A DNA stretch of 64,000 nucleotides from Deinococcus aquiradiocola (GCF_014646915.1 NZ_BMOE01000005.1:124001-188000); one strand, 5' to 3'. Shown: positions 40,812-50,935, counted from the first letter of the stretch. The notes: generated by a model from the letters alone, not told the origin. A program made the numbers and translations.

Positions 40812-41897
40812 ATGCCTGCATCGCTCCCGCACGTCACCCTCGGCCTGGAAGAGGAGGTGTTCGTGCTGTACGGCGACGCGCGCCGGGGCTTCCGGGCCAG
40901 CACCGCCAGTTTCGGCGGGCTGGCCCGTCTGCTGTGGCGCGACTGGGCCGGGAACGTGGGGGGCACCGCCAGCAATTTCCGGCGCGGTCCGCCCGCCCGG
41001 CGGGAACTGATGAGCAGCGTCGAGGTGTCCACGCCTGTGCACGCGCACCCGGCCACGCTGCTCGCGTCGGCCCTGAGTCGGCGGCAGGAACTGTCGCGCG
41101 CCCTGCCGCGCGGCCTGATGGTCCCGCTCGGCCTGCTGCCCGGCAGTGACGCGTACCACACGGCGGGCCTGCACGTTCACGTGGGCGTCACGCCGGACCG
41201 GCTGGCCACCGTGTACGGCAATCTCGCGCGGTACCTGCCGGTCCTGGCGCACGCGTCCGCCAGCAGTCCCTGGTGGCAGGGCCGCCCGGCGGGGCCGCTG
41301 TCGCGCGTGACGCACAGCTTCGCGCTGGGGCCGCTCACGCCGGACCCGCTCGCCCGCTTCCAGGACCTGATCGTGACGCGCCGCCTGCACACCATCGAAC
41401 TGCGCGTGCTGGACCCCATCTGGGACCCGGAGCGGCTGCTGGCCGTGCTGACGGCCGTGCATGCCCTCGCGCGTCTCCCCGAGCGCCTCGCGTGGTCGCG
41501 GGACACGTACAACCGGCTGCGCGGCACGTACGCCACCGGTCCCGACGAAGAGGTGCGCGCCCTCGCCCGCGAAGTGCAGGCCCTGAGCGGCTTCGACCCC
41601 GCGTGGATAGAGGACACTGCCGCGCAGCGCGTGCAGCGCGAATGGGCGGCGCACGGGGAGGCCGCCACGCTCGCCGCGCTGGACGGCGCGTACCGCACGG
41701 GCCGCTGGGCGGACGTGGGCACGCCGCACGCCCGGCCCGCCCGCTGGGAGGGCGCGGCGGGATTCGCGGCGTACTACGTGCCGAAACTGCCGTACATGGC
41801 CCGCAAGGTCCGCGCGGAGCATCACGCCCGCTGGACCGGCGACGCGCCGGACATTCCCGACACCCTTCCGGCGGACGCGGGCGCTCCCGGACGCTGA
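40812..41897 (+). CDS. GCS2-family carboxylate-amine ligase (YbdK-like)
   Basis: A glutamate-cysteine ligase type 2 family enzyme that joins a carboxylate to an amine with ATP. It has 361 residues. The N-terminal metal/ATP motif is TLGLEEEVFVL, followed by ELMSSVEVSTPVHAHPATLL, AGLHVHVGVTPDRL and TIELRVLDPIWD, all in family order. Whether it makes gamma-glutamylcysteine or another dipeptide cannot be told. The ATG at 40812 follows a -10 box; the frame extends upstream into the repeat only by chance. Confidence 0.88.
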   Translation: MPASLPHVTLGLEEEVFVLYGDARRGFRASTASFGGLARLLWRDWAGNVGGTASNFRRGPPARRELMSSVEVSTPVHAHPATLLASALSRRQELSRALPRGLMVPLGLLPGSDAYHTAGLHVHVGVTPDRLATVYGNLARYLPVLAHASASSPWWQGRPAGPLSRVTHSFALGPLTPDPLARFQDLIVTRRLHTIELRVLDPIWDPERLLAVLTAVHALARLPERLAWSRDTYNRLRGTYATGPDEEVRALAREVQALSGFDPAWIEDTAAQRVQREWAAHGEAATLAALDGAYRTGRWADVGTPHARPARWEGAAGFAAYYVPKLPYMARKVRAEHHARWTGDAPDIPDTLPADAGAPGR

Positions 41898-41963
41898 CGC
41901 CCCGGCCGTGACCGGCACGCGGACGGGTCACCAGGGGTTCAGCGGCGCCCCCGCCCGCCCTGA

Positions 41964-41969
41964 TAGACT
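41964..41969 (+). promoter_or_regulatory. Leaderless-type -10 box (TAGACT) for psd
   Basis: TAGACT ends six bases before the ATG at 41976. Confidence 0.6.
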
Positions 41970-41975
41970 CCCCCA

Positions 41976-42725
41976 ATGAAGCGTCTCCCGAAACTCCTGC
42001 GCGTGCTGCTGCCCGTCGCTGCCGTCTGGGCGGCAGTGCTGTACTTCCTGCAACGCATCTGGTTCTACCGCGACCCCGTCCGCGTCACGCCGCAGGACGA
42101 CTCGCTGCTCATCAGCCCCTGCGACGGGCAGGTGGTGTACATCCGCCGCGTGCAGGACGGCAGGATCACCGCGCAGAAACTCGGTGAGAGCATCGCCGTG
42201 ACCGAGATCACGCACGCCGAATGGCCCGAAGGCGTCCAGCCCGGCAACGGCTGGCTGATCGGCATCTACATGAGTCCCCTCGACGTGCACTTCAACTACG
42301 CGCCCCTGAACGCCAGCATCAGCGGCATCGTGCACAACGGCGCGAAACTCAACCTGCCGATGGTGGACCTGTGGGAGTACGTGCAGCTCACGTACCTGCG
42401 CCGCGCGGTGGACCTCTTCGCGAAACGCTACGCGCTGGAGAACGAACGCCAGACGGTCTTCCTGGAAGGTCAGCTGGGCGGGCAGCCGCTCAAGGTGGCG
42501 ATGGTGGAGATCGCGGACAAGTTCGTGAACAAGATCAGCACGTACGTCAAGGTCGGCGAGCGCGTGCGGCCCGGCCAGAAGGTCAGCTTCATCGAGCGCG
42601 GCTCGCAGGTGGACCTGTTCCTGTTCGCGGAGGACGTGGAGTTCCTGGTGGGCGTGGGCGATCAGGTGTACGGCGCGCTGACGCCCATCGCGCAGCGTCC
42701 CGCTCCGGCCAGCCGTTCCCGCTGA
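41976..42725 (+). CDS. psd: Phosphatidylserine decarboxylase proenzyme
   Basis: Converts phosphatidylserine to phosphatidylethanolamine at the membrane. It has 249 residues. An N-terminal membrane anchor (LLRVLLPVAAVWAAVLYFLQ) precedes WFYRDPVRV. SPCDGQVVYI and MSPLDVHFNYAPL give the conserved catalytic regions, with the His in LDVHFN. The autocleavage site is the GS in IERGSQVDLFLF, where Ser becomes the pyruvoyl group. The dedA-like gene is nine bases downstream. Confidence 0.93.
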   Translation: MKRLPKLLRVLLPVAAVWAAVLYFLQRIWFYRDPVRVTPQDDSLLISPCDGQVVYIRRVQDGRITAQKLGESIAVTEITHAEWPEGVQPGNGWLIGIYMSPLDVHFNYAPLNASISGIVHNGAKLNLPMVDLWEYVQLTYLRRAVDLFAKRYALENERQTVFLEGQLGGQPLKVAMVEIADKFVNKISTYVKVGERVRPGQKVSFIERGSQVDLFLFAEDVEFLVGVGDQVYGALTPIAQRPAPASRSR

Positions 42726-42734
42726 GGACCGGGC

Positions 42735-43442
42735 ATGGACTGGCACACCATCAGCCAAGTGCTGTCGCTCGATCACTTCCTGCACTGGCTGAACACCCTC
42801 GACCCGCTCGTCGTGCACCTCATCAACGCGGCCCTGCTGCTGGTGGAGGGCGTCGGCGTGCCCGGCATTCCCTTCGAGCCGCCCATGCTGGCCGCCGGGA
42901 TCCTCGTGCATCAGGGCAAGACGACCCTGCTGGAAAGTATCCTGTGGGGCGGCATCGGCAACTGGATCGGGAACATCGGCGGGTACTACCTGGGCGGGCG
43001 CGGCATGCGGATGCTGCCGGAACGCATTCGCGGCAACATGGGCATCCCCGAGGTGCGCGGCTGGCTCGACCGGTACGGCGCGTGGGTGGTGATCATCAGC
43101 CGCTGGTTCGGCGCGATCCGGACGCCGTTCATCCTGTACGCGCAGGAGGCGGGCATGGGCATCCAGACGTACGCGCTGTACTCGCTGCTCGGCGCGCTCA
43201 GCTGGACGGCGGCGTGGCAGGTGGGCCTGTGGTACTTCGGGAGCGTGTTCATCGAGCTGTGGCACAAGTACCAGTGGTACGTGATCGGGGGCGTGCTGCT
43301 GATCCTGGGACTGGTGTACTTCGTGATGACGCGCCGCCGCCGCAGCACGCAGGGCGAGGCCGCGCTGCAGAAGAGCGAGATGCGCGCCGTGCTGGACGAC
43401 GTGGAAGGCCGCGAACCGGAAGGCCGGGACCGCCAGGACTGA
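42735..43442 (+). CDS. DedA-family membrane protein
   Basis: A 235-residue VTT/DedA protein, probably a lipid scramblase or transporter for undecaprenyl phosphate or phospholipid recycling. Family segments are [36 protein letters not shown], and the conserved Arg/Gly region [20 protein letters not shown], with hydrophobic helices to residue 200. The charged C-terminal tail is rich in Arg/Glu. It is probably cotranscribed with psd. A strong bidirectional hairpin follows. Confidence 0.9.
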   Translation: MDWHTISQVLSLDHFLHWLNTLDPLVVHLINAALLLVEGVGVPGIPFEPPMLAAGILVHQGKTTLLESILWGGIGNWIGNIGGYYLGGRGMRMLPERIRGNMGIPEVRGWLDRYGAWVVIISRWFGAIRTPFILYAQEAGMGIQTYALYSLLGALSWTAAWQVGLWYFGSVFIELWHKYQWYVIGGVLLILGLVYFVMTRRRRSTQGEAALQKSEMRAVLDDVEGREPEGRDRQD

Positions 43443-43497
43443 TCCGAACTTCGGTCAGGCGGTCACGCCGTCCGGACCGACAGGGAGATGTGATGCA

Positions 43498-43527
43498 GGG
43501 GGAGGGGACGCCAGAGCCCCCTCCCCC
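43498..43527. terminator. Bidirectional terminator between dedA-like and ABC-transporter genes
   Basis: GGGGGAGGGG (43498-43507) pairs with CCCCTCCCCC (43518-43527) around ACGCCAGAGC. The two flanking operons converge here. Confidence 0.7.
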
Positions 43528-43542
43528 TCGTCGTGCCGCCGT

Positions 43543-44244
43543 TCAGCGCATGCCGGCGGGCGCGGGTTCGGCGTGCACTTCGCCGTCCCGGACGCGCAGG
43601 GTGTGGTCGGCCCGCGCGGCCACCTCGGGGTCGTGCGTGATGAGCACCACGGTCCGTCCGGCGCGTGCCGGGGCGAGCAGCAGTTCAAGCACCTCGTTGC
43701 CGGTGCGCGTGTCGAGGTTCCCGGTCGGTTCGTCCGCCAGCAGCACCTGCGGGTCGCCGGCCAGCGCGCGCGCCAGTGCCACGCGCTGCGCCTCGCCGCC
43801 GGACAGCTGGCTCGGCATGTGGCCCGCGCGGCGCTCCAGGCCCACCTGCGCGAGCAGGGCGCGCGCCCGGTCCCGCCGCTCGCGGGGCGGGACGCCCGCC
43901 AGCATGAGCGGGAACTCCACGTTCTCCTGCGCGGACAGGATCGCGACGAGGTTGTGGTTCTGGAACACGAAACCGTAGTGCGCGAGCCGGAAGTCCGCGC
44001 GGCCCGCCTCGGTCAGGGCGTGCAGGTCCGTGTCGCCCACCACGACGCGCCCCCCGGACGGGGTGTCGAAGCCCGCCAGCAGGTTCAGCAGGGTGCTCTT
44101 GCCGCTCCCGCTCGGGCCGACGACAGCCGTCATGCCCGGCTGGAAGGTGTGCGTGAAGGGCCGCAGGGCGGTGACGGTCCCCTCGCCGCTCGGGTACACG
44201 CGGCTGAGGCCCTCGGTACGGAGGCCGGGCAGGGGAGACGTCAT
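43543..44244 (-). CDS. LolD/MacB-type ABC transporter ATP-binding protein
   Basis: The ATPase of a lipoprotein- or macrolide-type export complex, 233 residues. Walker A is [20 protein letters not shown] near residues 43-62, the Q-loop is [10 protein letters not shown], the signature is [15 protein letters not shown], and Walker B is [16 protein letters not shown]. The GNLD form is typical of the MacB/LolD/FtsE group. The start overlaps the stop of the permease gene upstream (ATGA), so the pair is translated together. Confidence 0.92.
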   Translation of the reverse strand: MTSPLPGLRTEGLSRVYPSGEGTVTALRPFTHTFQPGMTAVVGPSGSGKSTLLNLLAGFDTPSGGRVVVGDTDLHALTEAGRADFRLAHYGFVFQNHNLVAILSAQENVEFPLMLAGVPPRERRDRARALLAQVGLERRAGHMPSQLSGGEAQRVALARALAGDPQVLLADEPTGNLDTRTGNEVLELLLAPARAGRTVVLITHDPEVAARADHTLRVRDGEVHAEPAPAGMR

Positions 44245-45401
44245 GCGCGCCCCAGCGCTTCGGTGATGACAGTCCGGCCTGCCGTGCGCGCCGGGAAGAA
44301 GCCCGCCATCAGGCCCAGGAACAGCGAGATCCCGAAGGCCAGCAGCACGAGGCGCGGCGTCAGGGCAGCCGCGTCGATGCTCGCGAGGTTCTGCGTGTAC
44401 AGGTTCACGCCCCAGATGCCCGCCAGGCCCAGCAGCACCCCGAAGAAGCCGCCCACCAGGGCCAGCAGCAGGCTCTCCGAGAGCACGAGTGCCTGCACGA
44501 AGCCGGGCCGCGCTCCGATGGCGCGCAGCGTCCCGAACTCCCGCGTCCGCTCGAACACGCCCATCATCACGGTGTTCGCCACGGCCAGCCCGCCCACGAT
44601 CAGCGAGATGAGCGAGATGCCGAAACGGACGGCGTCACTGATCTTCAGGGCGCGGTCCACGAAGCTCAGGAAGTCCGACTGCGTCTGCGCTTCGAGGTTC
44701 AGCGTCCGGGTGAGGGTGTCCGCCACGCGGCGCGCCTGCCTGGGGTCGGCGAGTTTCACGGCGACGAGCGACACCTTGCCCTGCGCGTCGATGGCGTTCT
44801 GGAGGGTGGTGATGGGCAGGAAGATGAAGTTGTCCGTCAGGGCGCTGTCCGGATTGAGGATGCCGGTCACGCGCACGCTGGCGCGGCGGTTCAGGCGCAG
44901 CTCACTCCCGATCTTCAGGTGCAGGTTGCTGGCGGCCTTCGCACCCAGCACCGCGACGGGTTTCCCTTCGTCCGGTGCGGTGAAGAGGGCGCCCTGCGCG
45001 AGCCTGACCTTCGGGAAGGCGGACGTGACGCCCTGCGCGGCGGGCATGCCGTAGAACACGACGCTCTGCGAGGGGTCGAGGGAGGTGCGCAGGCTCATCA
45101 CGACGGGCGTGACGAGTGTGATGCCCAGCTGCGGCGCGAGCTTCTGGATGTCCTGGGTGGTGCTCTCATTTAGGCTGGGGCTGGGTGCGAGGCCCTGCGT
45201 GAACCCGTTCAGCGACACCTGAATGTCCGGCCCGATCCCGCCGAGTTCGCTGGTGAACACCTTGCGCAGGCCCTCCCCGAGCGACAGGAAGATCACCATG
45301 CTCGCCACTGCCACCATGATCCCGAGGGCCGTCAGCACGGTCCTCACCGGGCGGCGGGTCAGTCCGCGCCACGCCAGCTGCCATAAGTCTCTCGTCTTCA
45401 C
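44241..45401 (-). CDS. MacB/FtsX-type ABC transporter permease
   Basis: The membrane subunit that pairs with the ATPase just downstream, 386 residues. The first membrane segment is in [21 protein letters not shown] large extracytoplasmic MacB-like domain follows (about 45-260). Three further membrane segments form the FtsX domain, with [20 protein letters not shown] and the conserved C-terminal [16 protein letters not shown]. The likely role is export of lipoproteins or peptides through a mechanotransmission mechanism. The GTG start follows a TAGCGT box by six bases. Confidence 0.9.
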   Translation of the reverse strand: MKTRDLWQLAWRGLTRRPVRTVLTALGIMVAVASMVIFLSLGEGLRKVFTSELGGIGPDIQVSLNGFTQGLAPSPSLNESTTQDIQKLAPQLGITLVTPVVMSLRTSLDPSQSVVFYGMPAAQGVTSAFPKVRLAQGALFTAPDEGKPVAVLGAKAASNLHLKIGSELRLNRRASVRVTGILNPDSALTDNFIFLPITTLQNAIDAQGKVSLVAVKLADPRQARRVADTLTRTLNLEAQTQSDFLSFVDRALKISDAVRFGISLISLIVGGLAVANTVMMGVFERTREFGTLRAIGARPGFVQALVLSESLLLALVGGFFGVLLGLAGIWGVNLYTQNLASIDAAALTPRLVLLAFGISLFLGLMAGFFPARTAGRTVITEALGRA

Positions 45402-45407
45402 ACGGGC

Positions 45408-45413
45408 ACGCTA
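45408..45413 (-). promoter_or_regulatory. Leaderless-type -10 box (TAGCGT) for the MacB-type operon
   Basis: TAGCGT on the minus strand ends six bases before the GTG at 45401. Confidence 0.5.
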
Positions 45414-45546
45414 GCGCCTGCGGGAGCGTGCGGGCGCGAGAACGCCTACGGTCTGCGGTGTGCCCGCACGTGAACGGGTCAGCAGGCATGCCCCGAGCCA
45501 CCGCCCTGGGCTTTCAAACGCAAACGACACGGCCCGCGGCGAAAGG

Positions 45547-45552
45547 TACACT
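45547..45552 (+). promoter_or_regulatory. Promoter of the candidate RNA (TACACT, with ACGACA 17 bp upstream)
   Basis: -10 TACACT 45547-45552 and -35-like ACGACA 45524-45529 are spaced by 17 bp. No usable start codon follows at leaderless distance. Confidence 0.45.
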
Positions 45553-45558
45553 GGAGGC

Positions 45559-45671
45559 AGAAAAAGGGAACCCGCCGTGGATTCTGGTCGTCTCCCGGGG
45601 TGGGTTCCCTGCGCGTGGGCTTCACTCGCCCACATATTCAGTTGCGCTTGACACCCGTATCGTACTCCCGC
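45559..45671 (+). ncRNA. Candidate structured small RNA between the MacB-type operon and recG
   Basis: Downstream of the TACACT box: a nine-base perfect stem AGGGAACCC/GGGTTCCCT (45565-45573 with 45602-45610), a second six-base stem GTGGGC/GCCCAC (45615-45620 with 45628-45633), and then an interrupted inverted repeat TGACACCC/GAGTGTCA near 45649-45680. No reading frame explains the stretch. It could be a small RNA or a regulatory array; no known RNA family is recognised. The rest of the gap, 45402-45795, shows nothing further. Confidence 0.35.
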
Positions 45672-45795
45672 GAGTGTCACAGGCTTGTCACGCGGCAAGG
45701 TTGTCTAAACCGCGTCTCATGTCCCATCGCAGTCCGGGCGTCAGATCAGCCCCGCACTCTCATGCAGCCCGCCTCTCGCGCCCGTGTCCCGGCGG

Positions 45796-48144
45796 TCAGA
45801 TCACCTCGCGGTACGCGACCTGGGAACTGCGCGCCTGCAGCTCCGACTTCAGGTACGCCAGCCCCGGATGACTCAGGGTGGGATCGTGATGCAGCAGGTA
45901 CTTCGCCAGGGCGCGCGCCTGCTCGATGATCTCCAGGTCACTGCCCAGATCCCCCAGCCTCAGCTCGTCCAGCCCGCTCTGCCGCGTGCCGCGCAACTCC
46001 CCGTGCCCGCGCAGCTTCAGGTCCGCCTCCGCGATCACGAACCCGTCCGTGCTGTCCTCGATGATCTTCAGACGCTTGCGGGTCTTCTGACTGTGCTCGC
46101 CCGCCACCAGAATGCAGTAACTCTGGTTGCTGCCTCGCCCCACCCGGCCCCGCAGCTGATGCAGCTGCGACAGCCCGAACCGTTCGGCGTTCTCGATCAC
46201 CATCACGGTCGCGTTCGGCACGTCCACGCCCACCTCGATCACGGTCGTCGACACCAGCACGTCGAACTCCCGGCGGCGGAACACCTCCATCACGTCGTCC
46301 TTCTCCTGCGCGCTCATCCGGCCGTGCAGCAGCCCGACGCGCGCCTCCGGCAGCAGCACCCGCAGATCGTCCGCCAGCTGCGTCGCCGCCAGCAGCTCCA
46401 GCGTCTCGGACTCCTCGATGAGGGCCGTCACCACGTACGCCTGCCGCCCCTCCCGGATCTGCCGCATCACGAACCCGTAACTCTGCCGCCGCGCCGTGTC
46501 CTGAATGAGCTTCGTCTGGATCGGCGTGCGCCCCGGCGGCAACTCGTCGATGACGCTCAACTCCAGGTCCCCGTAACTCGTGAGGGCCAGGCTGCGCGGG
46601 ATGGGCGTCGCACTCATCACGAGCACGTCCGGGCGACCCGCCAGCAGCTTGCGGCGCTGCATCACCCCGAAGCGGTGCTCCTCGTCCACCACCGCCAGCC
46701 CCAGGTTGTGCCACGACACGCCCTCCTGAATGAGCGCCTGCGTGCCCACCACCACGTCCAGCTCACCGTCCGCGATCTGCCGCTGCACTTCCGCCTTCGC
46801 CTTCTGCCCCAGCGCGCCGATCAGGAGGCCCACCCGCACCCCGTGCGGCCCGAGGTACCCCGTGAGGCTCGCGTAATGCTGCCGCGCCAGGATCTCCGTC
46901 GGTGCCATCAGCGCGCCCTGGTACGCGTCCCGCCACGCCAGGAACAACGCGCACGCCGCGACGGCCGTCTTGCCGGACCCCACGTCGCCCTGCAGCAGCC
47001 GCGCCATCTGACGCTCGGCGCGCATGTCGTCCGCGATCTCGTACAGCACGCGCCGCTGCGCGTTCGTGAACGCGAACGGCAACCCCGCCTCGAAGGTCTG
47101 CATGTCCGCGTCCGTCGCCCCGAACCGCTTCCCGAACAGCACCGCGTCCTCCCCCTGCAGCAGCACCCGCAACTCCAGGAACAGGTACTCGTCGAATTTC
47201 AGGCGCCGGGTCGCGCGCTCCAGATGCGCCTCGTCGTGCGGGAAATGCATGCCCCACAACGCGTCCGGCAGGTCCGTCAGCCCGTACTGCGCCCGCCAGC
47301 GCGGTGTCAGGTAATCCCCAATCGGGACGCGCGTCAGCGCCACCTGTACCGCCCGCCGCACGAACTCCTGACTGATCCCGTCACGCGCGTCGTACACCCC
47401 GATGATCCGCCCGCTGCTCAGGCTCTCCCCGCCCGCCCCGCCCGACAGCGACTCCATGTGCTCCACCGCCACCTGCACCGAACGTCCGAACCGTTTCGCG
47501 CGGCCACTCACGATCAGACGCGCCCCGTCCCGCAGGCCCTTCTCCACCCACGCCTGATTGAACCACGTGCACTTCACGCGCTCCCCCCACGCGTTCTCCA
47601 GCGTCACCTCCAGGATCAGCATGCCGGGCCTCGGCGTGCGGCGGTGCTTCGAGACGATCACACCCTCCACCGTCACCTTCTGCCCGTCCTCCACCTGCGC
47701 CAGGCTCGGCAGGGCCCGGCGGTCCTCGTGACGGCGCGGGTACTCGTGCAGCAGGTCACGCAGGGTGTGCAGGCCCAGCGCCGTGAACTTCTTCACGGCT
47801 CCCGGCCCGAAATTCACGCGCGACAGCTCCGTGCCCGGCGCGAGCGGCGCCCCGTCCGACTCGGGCGGCAGCGCCGGGCGGTTCTCGACCCGCGTGGGGG
47901 CCGTCGGCGCGGGCCGCGACGTGGGCGCCAGGGCCGCCAGCGCCGACCGCAGCGCCGCCTCCCGCGCCACCACCGTCAGGTCACCGTACCCGCGCAGCGC
48001 CTCACGCACCTTCGGGAACGGGCGCGCGAAATTGTCCAGCAGGCGCTCCATCCCGCCCGACACCGCCCGGTTCTGACAGCCCTGCGCCAGCTCCAGCTCC
48101 AGCGGGCGACGCAACTTCTCCTGCATGTCACTCAGCGTCGGCAC
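45796..48144 (-). CDS. recG: ATP-dependent DNA helicase RecG
   Basis: A branch-migrating helicase that remodels stalled forks and recombination intermediates, 782 residues. An N-terminal extension precedes the wedge domain (about 100-290, with [13 protein letters not shown]). The helicase core carries Walker [21 protein letters not shown], the DEEH box in [17 protein letters not shown], motif [16 protein letters not shown] and the C-terminal [28 protein letters not shown] and [10 protein letters not shown]. The GTG at 48144 is chosen over the frame start at 48168: a TATTCT box ends six bases before it. Confidence 0.95.
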   Translation of the reverse strand: MPTLSDMQEKLRRPLELELAQGCQNRAVSGGMERLLDNFARPFPKVREALRGYGDLTVVAREAALRSALAALAPTSRPAPTAPTRVENRPALPPESDGAPLAPGTELSRVNFGPGAVKKFTALGLHTLRDLLHEYPRRHEDRRALPSLAQVEDGQKVTVEGVIVSKHRRTPRPGMLILEVTLENAWGERVKCTWFNQAWVEKGLRDGARLIVSGRAKRFGRSVQVAVEHMESLSGGAGGESLSSGRIIGVYDARDGISQEFVRRAVQVALTRVPIGDYLTPRWRAQYGLTDLPDALWGMHFPHDEAHLERATRRLKFDEYLFLELRVLLQGEDAVLFGKRFGATDADMQTFEAGLPFAFTNAQRRVLYEIADDMRAERQMARLLQGDVGSGKTAVAACALFLAWRDAYQGALMAPTEILARQHYASLTGYLGPHGVRVGLLIGALGQKAKAEVQRQIADGELDVVVGTQALIQEGVSWHNLGLAVVDEEHRFGVMQRRKLLAGRPDVLVMSATPIPRSLALTSYGDLELSVIDELPPGRTPIQTKLIQDTARRQSYGFVMRQIREGRQAYVVTALIEESETLELLAATQLADDLRVLLPEARVGLLHGRMSAQEKDDVMEVFRRREFDVLVSTTVIEVGVDVPNATVMVIENAERFGLSQLHQLRGRVGRGSNQSYCILVAGEHSQKTRKRLKIIEDSTDGFVIAEADLKLRGHGELRGTRQSGLDELRLGDLGSDLEIIEQARALAKYLLHHDPTLSHPGLAYLKSELQARSSQVAYREVI

Positions 48145-48150
48145 GCCCCC

Positions 48151-48156
48151 AGAATA
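48151..48156 (-). promoter_or_regulatory. Leaderless-type -10 box (TATTCT) for recG
   Basis: TATTCT on the minus strand ends six bases before the GTG at 48144. Confidence 0.55.
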
Positions 48157-48209
48157 GCAGCCGAACACCCCGCGATCTGTTCAGGACAGAACGGTGCCCG
48201 GCCGCACAC

Positions 48210-48524
48210 TCAGCGCGCCCGCAACCCCACCAGAAACGCCGCCACGAACCCCCCACCGAACGGCAGATTCGTCTGCACGATCCCCAGCACCCACGCCCCG
48301 AACTCCCGCCCACCCCGCTGCACCCACGGCTCTGCCAGCGCCTGCACCCGACCCCAGTTCACCGTCAACAACCCCTGCCACGCCAGAATCTGCAACGCCA
48401 GAAACAACAACCCCACCAGCAGCACCGTCATCCGACCGATCCGCTTGACCGCGAACCCCGCACAGAACCCAAGAATCGCCCCCACCGACAACGAAGGCAG
48501 ATACGGCCACACCAGCTCAGACAC
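48210..48524 (-). CDS. FUN14-like small membrane protein
   Basis: A protein of about 104 residues with two or three hydrophobic segments (SLSVGAILGFCAGFAVKRIG, TVLLVGLLFLALQILAWQG, and FGGGFVAAFLVGLRAR at the C-terminus). The G-F-x-x-GF-AVK pattern is typical of FUN14 family proteins. Function in bacteria is unknown. A TACTTT box at 48540-48535 supports a leaderless start near GTG 48524; a TTG at 48536 is the alternative. Confidence 0.7.
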   Translation of the reverse strand: MSELVWPYLPSLSVGAILGFCAGFAVKRIGRMTVLLVGLLFLALQILAWQGLLTVNWGRVQALAEPWVQRGGREFGAWVLGIVQTNLPFGGGFVAAFLVGLRAR

Positions 48525-48548
48525 ACTCAGCGACAAAGTACAGCGATC

Positions 48549-49148
48549 CTACCGCAACAACCCGTCCAGCTCCTCCCGCAACGCCAGCAACTCCCCCTCC
48601 GGCCGCACCTGCCCCCCCACCCCCGACAACACCCCGCCCGGCAACGGCACCCAGCTCACGCACCCCAGCATCTCCGGCGTCTCCTCCAGCACCAGCGGCG
48701 GCACCAGCGGCGACACCCGCACCAACACCGCATGCACCCAGGGCCGATTCCGGTACGCGAACCGCCGCTCGATCGCCTCGGCCGTCAACACCTGAAACGG
48801 CTCCAGCTGCACGGCACGCTCCAGCGACTCGACCCTGTACACCGCCACCACCTCCGCCAACGCCGGCAACACCAGCACCCCAGGCGCCGGATCAGCCCGC
48901 AACAACCCCCGGAACTCCCCCCTCACCTCCACCGGATTCTGATGCAGAAACGTCGGATACAGCAGAAACCGCCGGTGCTCCACCTCGAACCCCGCATGCG
49001 TCTCCATGATCCCGCCCTTCCGGACCACCACCGCCACCCCACCAGCAACAAGAGCCTGACATTGAACATCCCATTCCTTCAGCGCGGGCGGAACCATCAT
49101 CCCCACAGCATAAAGAAAAACCGCCCCCCACAGGAGGCGGCAAAGCAC
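48549..49148 (-). CDS. Hypothetical protein following the second pilin
   Basis: Not recognised. The open frame runs 49253-48549, but its upstream part overlaps the pilin gene. A GTG at 49148, 14 bases past the pilin stop, gives about 199 residues. One hydrophobic segment lies near the N-terminus (VLCRLLWGAVFLYAVGMMVP), and the rest is a soluble-looking domain with FEVEHRRFLLYPTFLHQNPV and ALAEVVAVYRVESLERAVQL. Position suggests a role with the pilins, perhaps as a membrane-anchored accessory, but this is inference. The start is uncertain. Confidence 0.6.
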   Translation of the reverse strand: MLCRLLWGAVFLYAVGMMVPPALKEWDVQCQALVAGGVAVVVRKGGIMETHAGFEVEHRRFLLYPTFLHQNPVEVRGEFRGLLRADPAPGVLVLPALAEVVAVYRVESLERAVQLEPFQVLTAEAIERRFAYRNRPWVHAVLVRVSPLVPPLVLEETPEMLGCVSWVPLPGGVLSGVGGQVRPEGELLALREELDGLLR

Positions 49149-49161
49149 ACGAACGACAGAC

Positions 49162-49557
49162 TCAGGGCATACTGGCAGGCAACCCCGCCGTCGACGCGAG
49201 CACCATCTTGCTCCCGTTGAACTGATACGAAACGCCATTGGCAGACGTGACATACCCGTACGTGCCGTTCGCCGTCTGATACACCTGACAGGCCGTCACG
49301 CTGGTCGGGAAGGGCGCCGTCGAACCGTTCGTCTTTGCGGTATTGCAATCGGTACTCGTGCTGTCGGCAATCGGTGTTCCATTCACACGACTGGACTCCG
49401 CGCCTGTGATGGCGACCTGCAGATAACTCTGCGCCGCCTGACTGTTGGCCGCCTTCCTGGCATTCAGGAGATTCGGGATGAGTGTCGCCGCCAGAATCCC
49501 GATGATGGCGATGACAATGAGAAGCTCAATGAGCGTGAAACCCTGTGTGTTCTGCAT
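49162..49557 (-). CDS. Type IV pilin-like protein (second pilin)
   Basis: A prepilin of 131 residues. The short basic-polar leader MQNTQG precedes the PilD cleavage site G/FTLIELLIVIAIIGILAA, with the conserved Glu at position 5 of the mature protein. After the alpha-1 helix comes a short head domain with two Cys (TDCN and TACQVY) that could form a disulfide. The C-terminus is LPASMP. It starts one base past the stop of the O-antigen-ligase-like gene, with AGAGG inside the end of that gene as Shine-Dalgarno, so translation is coupled. Confidence 0.93.
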   Translation of the reverse strand: MQNTQGFTLIELLIVIAIIGILAATLIPNLLNARKAANSQAAQSYLQVAITGAESSRVNGTPIADSTSTDCNTAKTNGSTAPFPTSVTACQVYQTANGTYGYVTSANGVSYQFNGSKMVLASTAGLPASMP

Positions 49558-49558
49558 G

Positions 49559-50917
49559 CTAGACGACCTCTTTTGGTCTTGATAATTTGGTTCTGTTCGC
49601 TAAAACGATGCCAGCCAGGATAAAATATAGTGGTGTGACTGTAGGTACATAGAACCAAGCGAGGAGGTAAATGGCATATGGAAGTAGGCAGGCAGTTATA
49701 AGCCAGAAATCACCGCTGGTGCGATAGATTTTCCATGACAAGGAAAAAATAATAACCAAGAATAGCGATAATCCTGTGAAACCATGGCTGTAAAGCTCAT
49801 CCATAATAATATTATGGGCACGGTGATACAGGATCGAGCCTGTTGAATGGATGTTCTTCTCATCGTCATCAACATAGTATGTGAATCCACCATATGAAAC
49901 TTGAGCATCTGGAGAAAGATTCAATTCATAACGGAACAGATTTCGTGCATCATCTGGACTAAGATGTTCAAAAACCTGATACGCGAACGTTTCGTCACCC
50001 CATCCGAAGAACGGACGTTCAAGGGCAGCGTTCCATGCAGATTTCCACAGAAGCTTGCGCGCCTTTAATGTGTAGGCGGAGCCGTAATCCTTGAAAACGG
50101 GTGGTGTGAGTCCGATCATCTGACTGGTCAACGTCACGACGCGTGGCACAGCAAAAATTCCAACCGTGAAAGCTGCGAACACTATCAGCGGGAGCTGCCA
50201 ACGACCGCGCTTCCCATCAGTTGCCAGCCACAATAGTAAGCCAACCCCTACGCCTAAAGTCGCAGCAGACGTCGTCGCCAGACTGAGACCGAGCAGGGAA
50301 GACGTCAGCCAGAGCCAGAACCATCTGTCCTTCACACGATTTCTATAAAAATATACGGGCGCCAGAGACATGATGGCGAACCATCCGCCCAGGTGCTGTC
50401 TGTGTCCGACAGTTGCTGCCGGGAAAATCATGTGATCCGAATGGATCCAAGTCCAGAGAGGCCTGAAACCTATCGCCTCTAAGAGAGCTATTATTGCCAT
50501 AGCGCCGGTAGTAAAAGCTAGAGATCGAATAAGCCAATTCATCTCGATTGCAGAAAGATAGAGGATCGCCGTAATGTAACAAAGAATGAGAAACAGGCTA
50601 CCGACCTGTAAGTCGTTGCTGCCTAACCATGCATATCCTGGCATAAACGATTGCGCTGAAGAGACGACTATCCATAGAAAATAAGAAATAACTAGCCAGA
50701 CAATCCTGGATAATCTAAGGATCTTAAAATAACTCACTAGCGGCACACCTTGACTGTTTAAGCTAATTTTCCACAGGCTAACTAACAAGACAAAGCCGAG
50801 CAAAAGATAAAATTTTGGCGAATAAACATTATTTTGAATTCTTCCCTGGGAAAACGGCAGGAAGAAAAAACTTAAGACAGGGATGAAACTGGCGAGCAAG
50901 AACTGAAAGGCCTTCAT
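49559..50917 (-). CDS. O-antigen ligase/Wzy_C-family membrane protein, possible pilin O-oligosaccharyltransferase
   Basis: A 452-residue polytopic membrane protein with about eleven hydrophobic segments. A large loop near residues 280-375 holds ALERPFFGWGDETFAYQVFE and the HRAHNIIMDELYSHGF motif, the type of His-containing region found in WaaL/PglL/Wzy ligases. The gene is strikingly A+T-rich against its neighbours and uses AT-ending codons, which suggests transfer. It lies between two pilin genes and one base from the second. In other bacteria TfpO/PglL ligases beside pilin genes glycosylate pilin. That role here is inference; polymerisation or ligation of a polysaccharide is the alternative. 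TATAAA and AAGGACG lie just upstream. Confidence 0.75.
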   Translation of the reverse strand: MKAFQFLLASFIPVLSFFFLPFSQGRIQNNVYSPKFYLLLGFVLLVSLWKISLNSQGVPLVSYFKILRLSRIVWLVISYFLWIVVSSAQSFMPGYAWLGSNDLQVGSLFLILCYITAILYLSAIEMNWLIRSLAFTTGAMAIIALLEAIGFRPLWTWIHSDHMIFPAATVGHRQHLGGWFAIMSLAPVYFYRNRVKDRWFWLWLTSSLLGLSLATTSAATLGVGVGLLLWLATDGKRGRWQLPLIVFAAFTVGIFAVPRVVTLTSQMIGLTPPVFKDYGSAYTLKARKLLWKSAWNAALERPFFGWGDETFAYQVFEHLSPDDARNLFRYELNLSPDAQVSYGGFTYYVDDDEKNIHSTGSILYHRAHNIIMDELYSHGFTGLSLFLVIIFSLSWKIYRTSGDFWLITACLLPYAIYLLAWFYVPTVTPLYFILAGIVLANRTKLSRPKEVV

Positions 50918-50935
50918 GACGTCCTTTTATAGCAG

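Noticed and set aside
45784..48795. Plus-strand open frame of 1003 codons opposite recG
   Set aside because: It covers an unambiguous RecG on the other strand; its translation is His/Arg/Leu/Gln-rich and matches no protein pattern.
48549..49253. Full 234-codon version of the hypothetical gene after the second pilin
   Set aside because: Its first third overlaps the pilin coding region in another frame; a start after the pilin stop is more likely.
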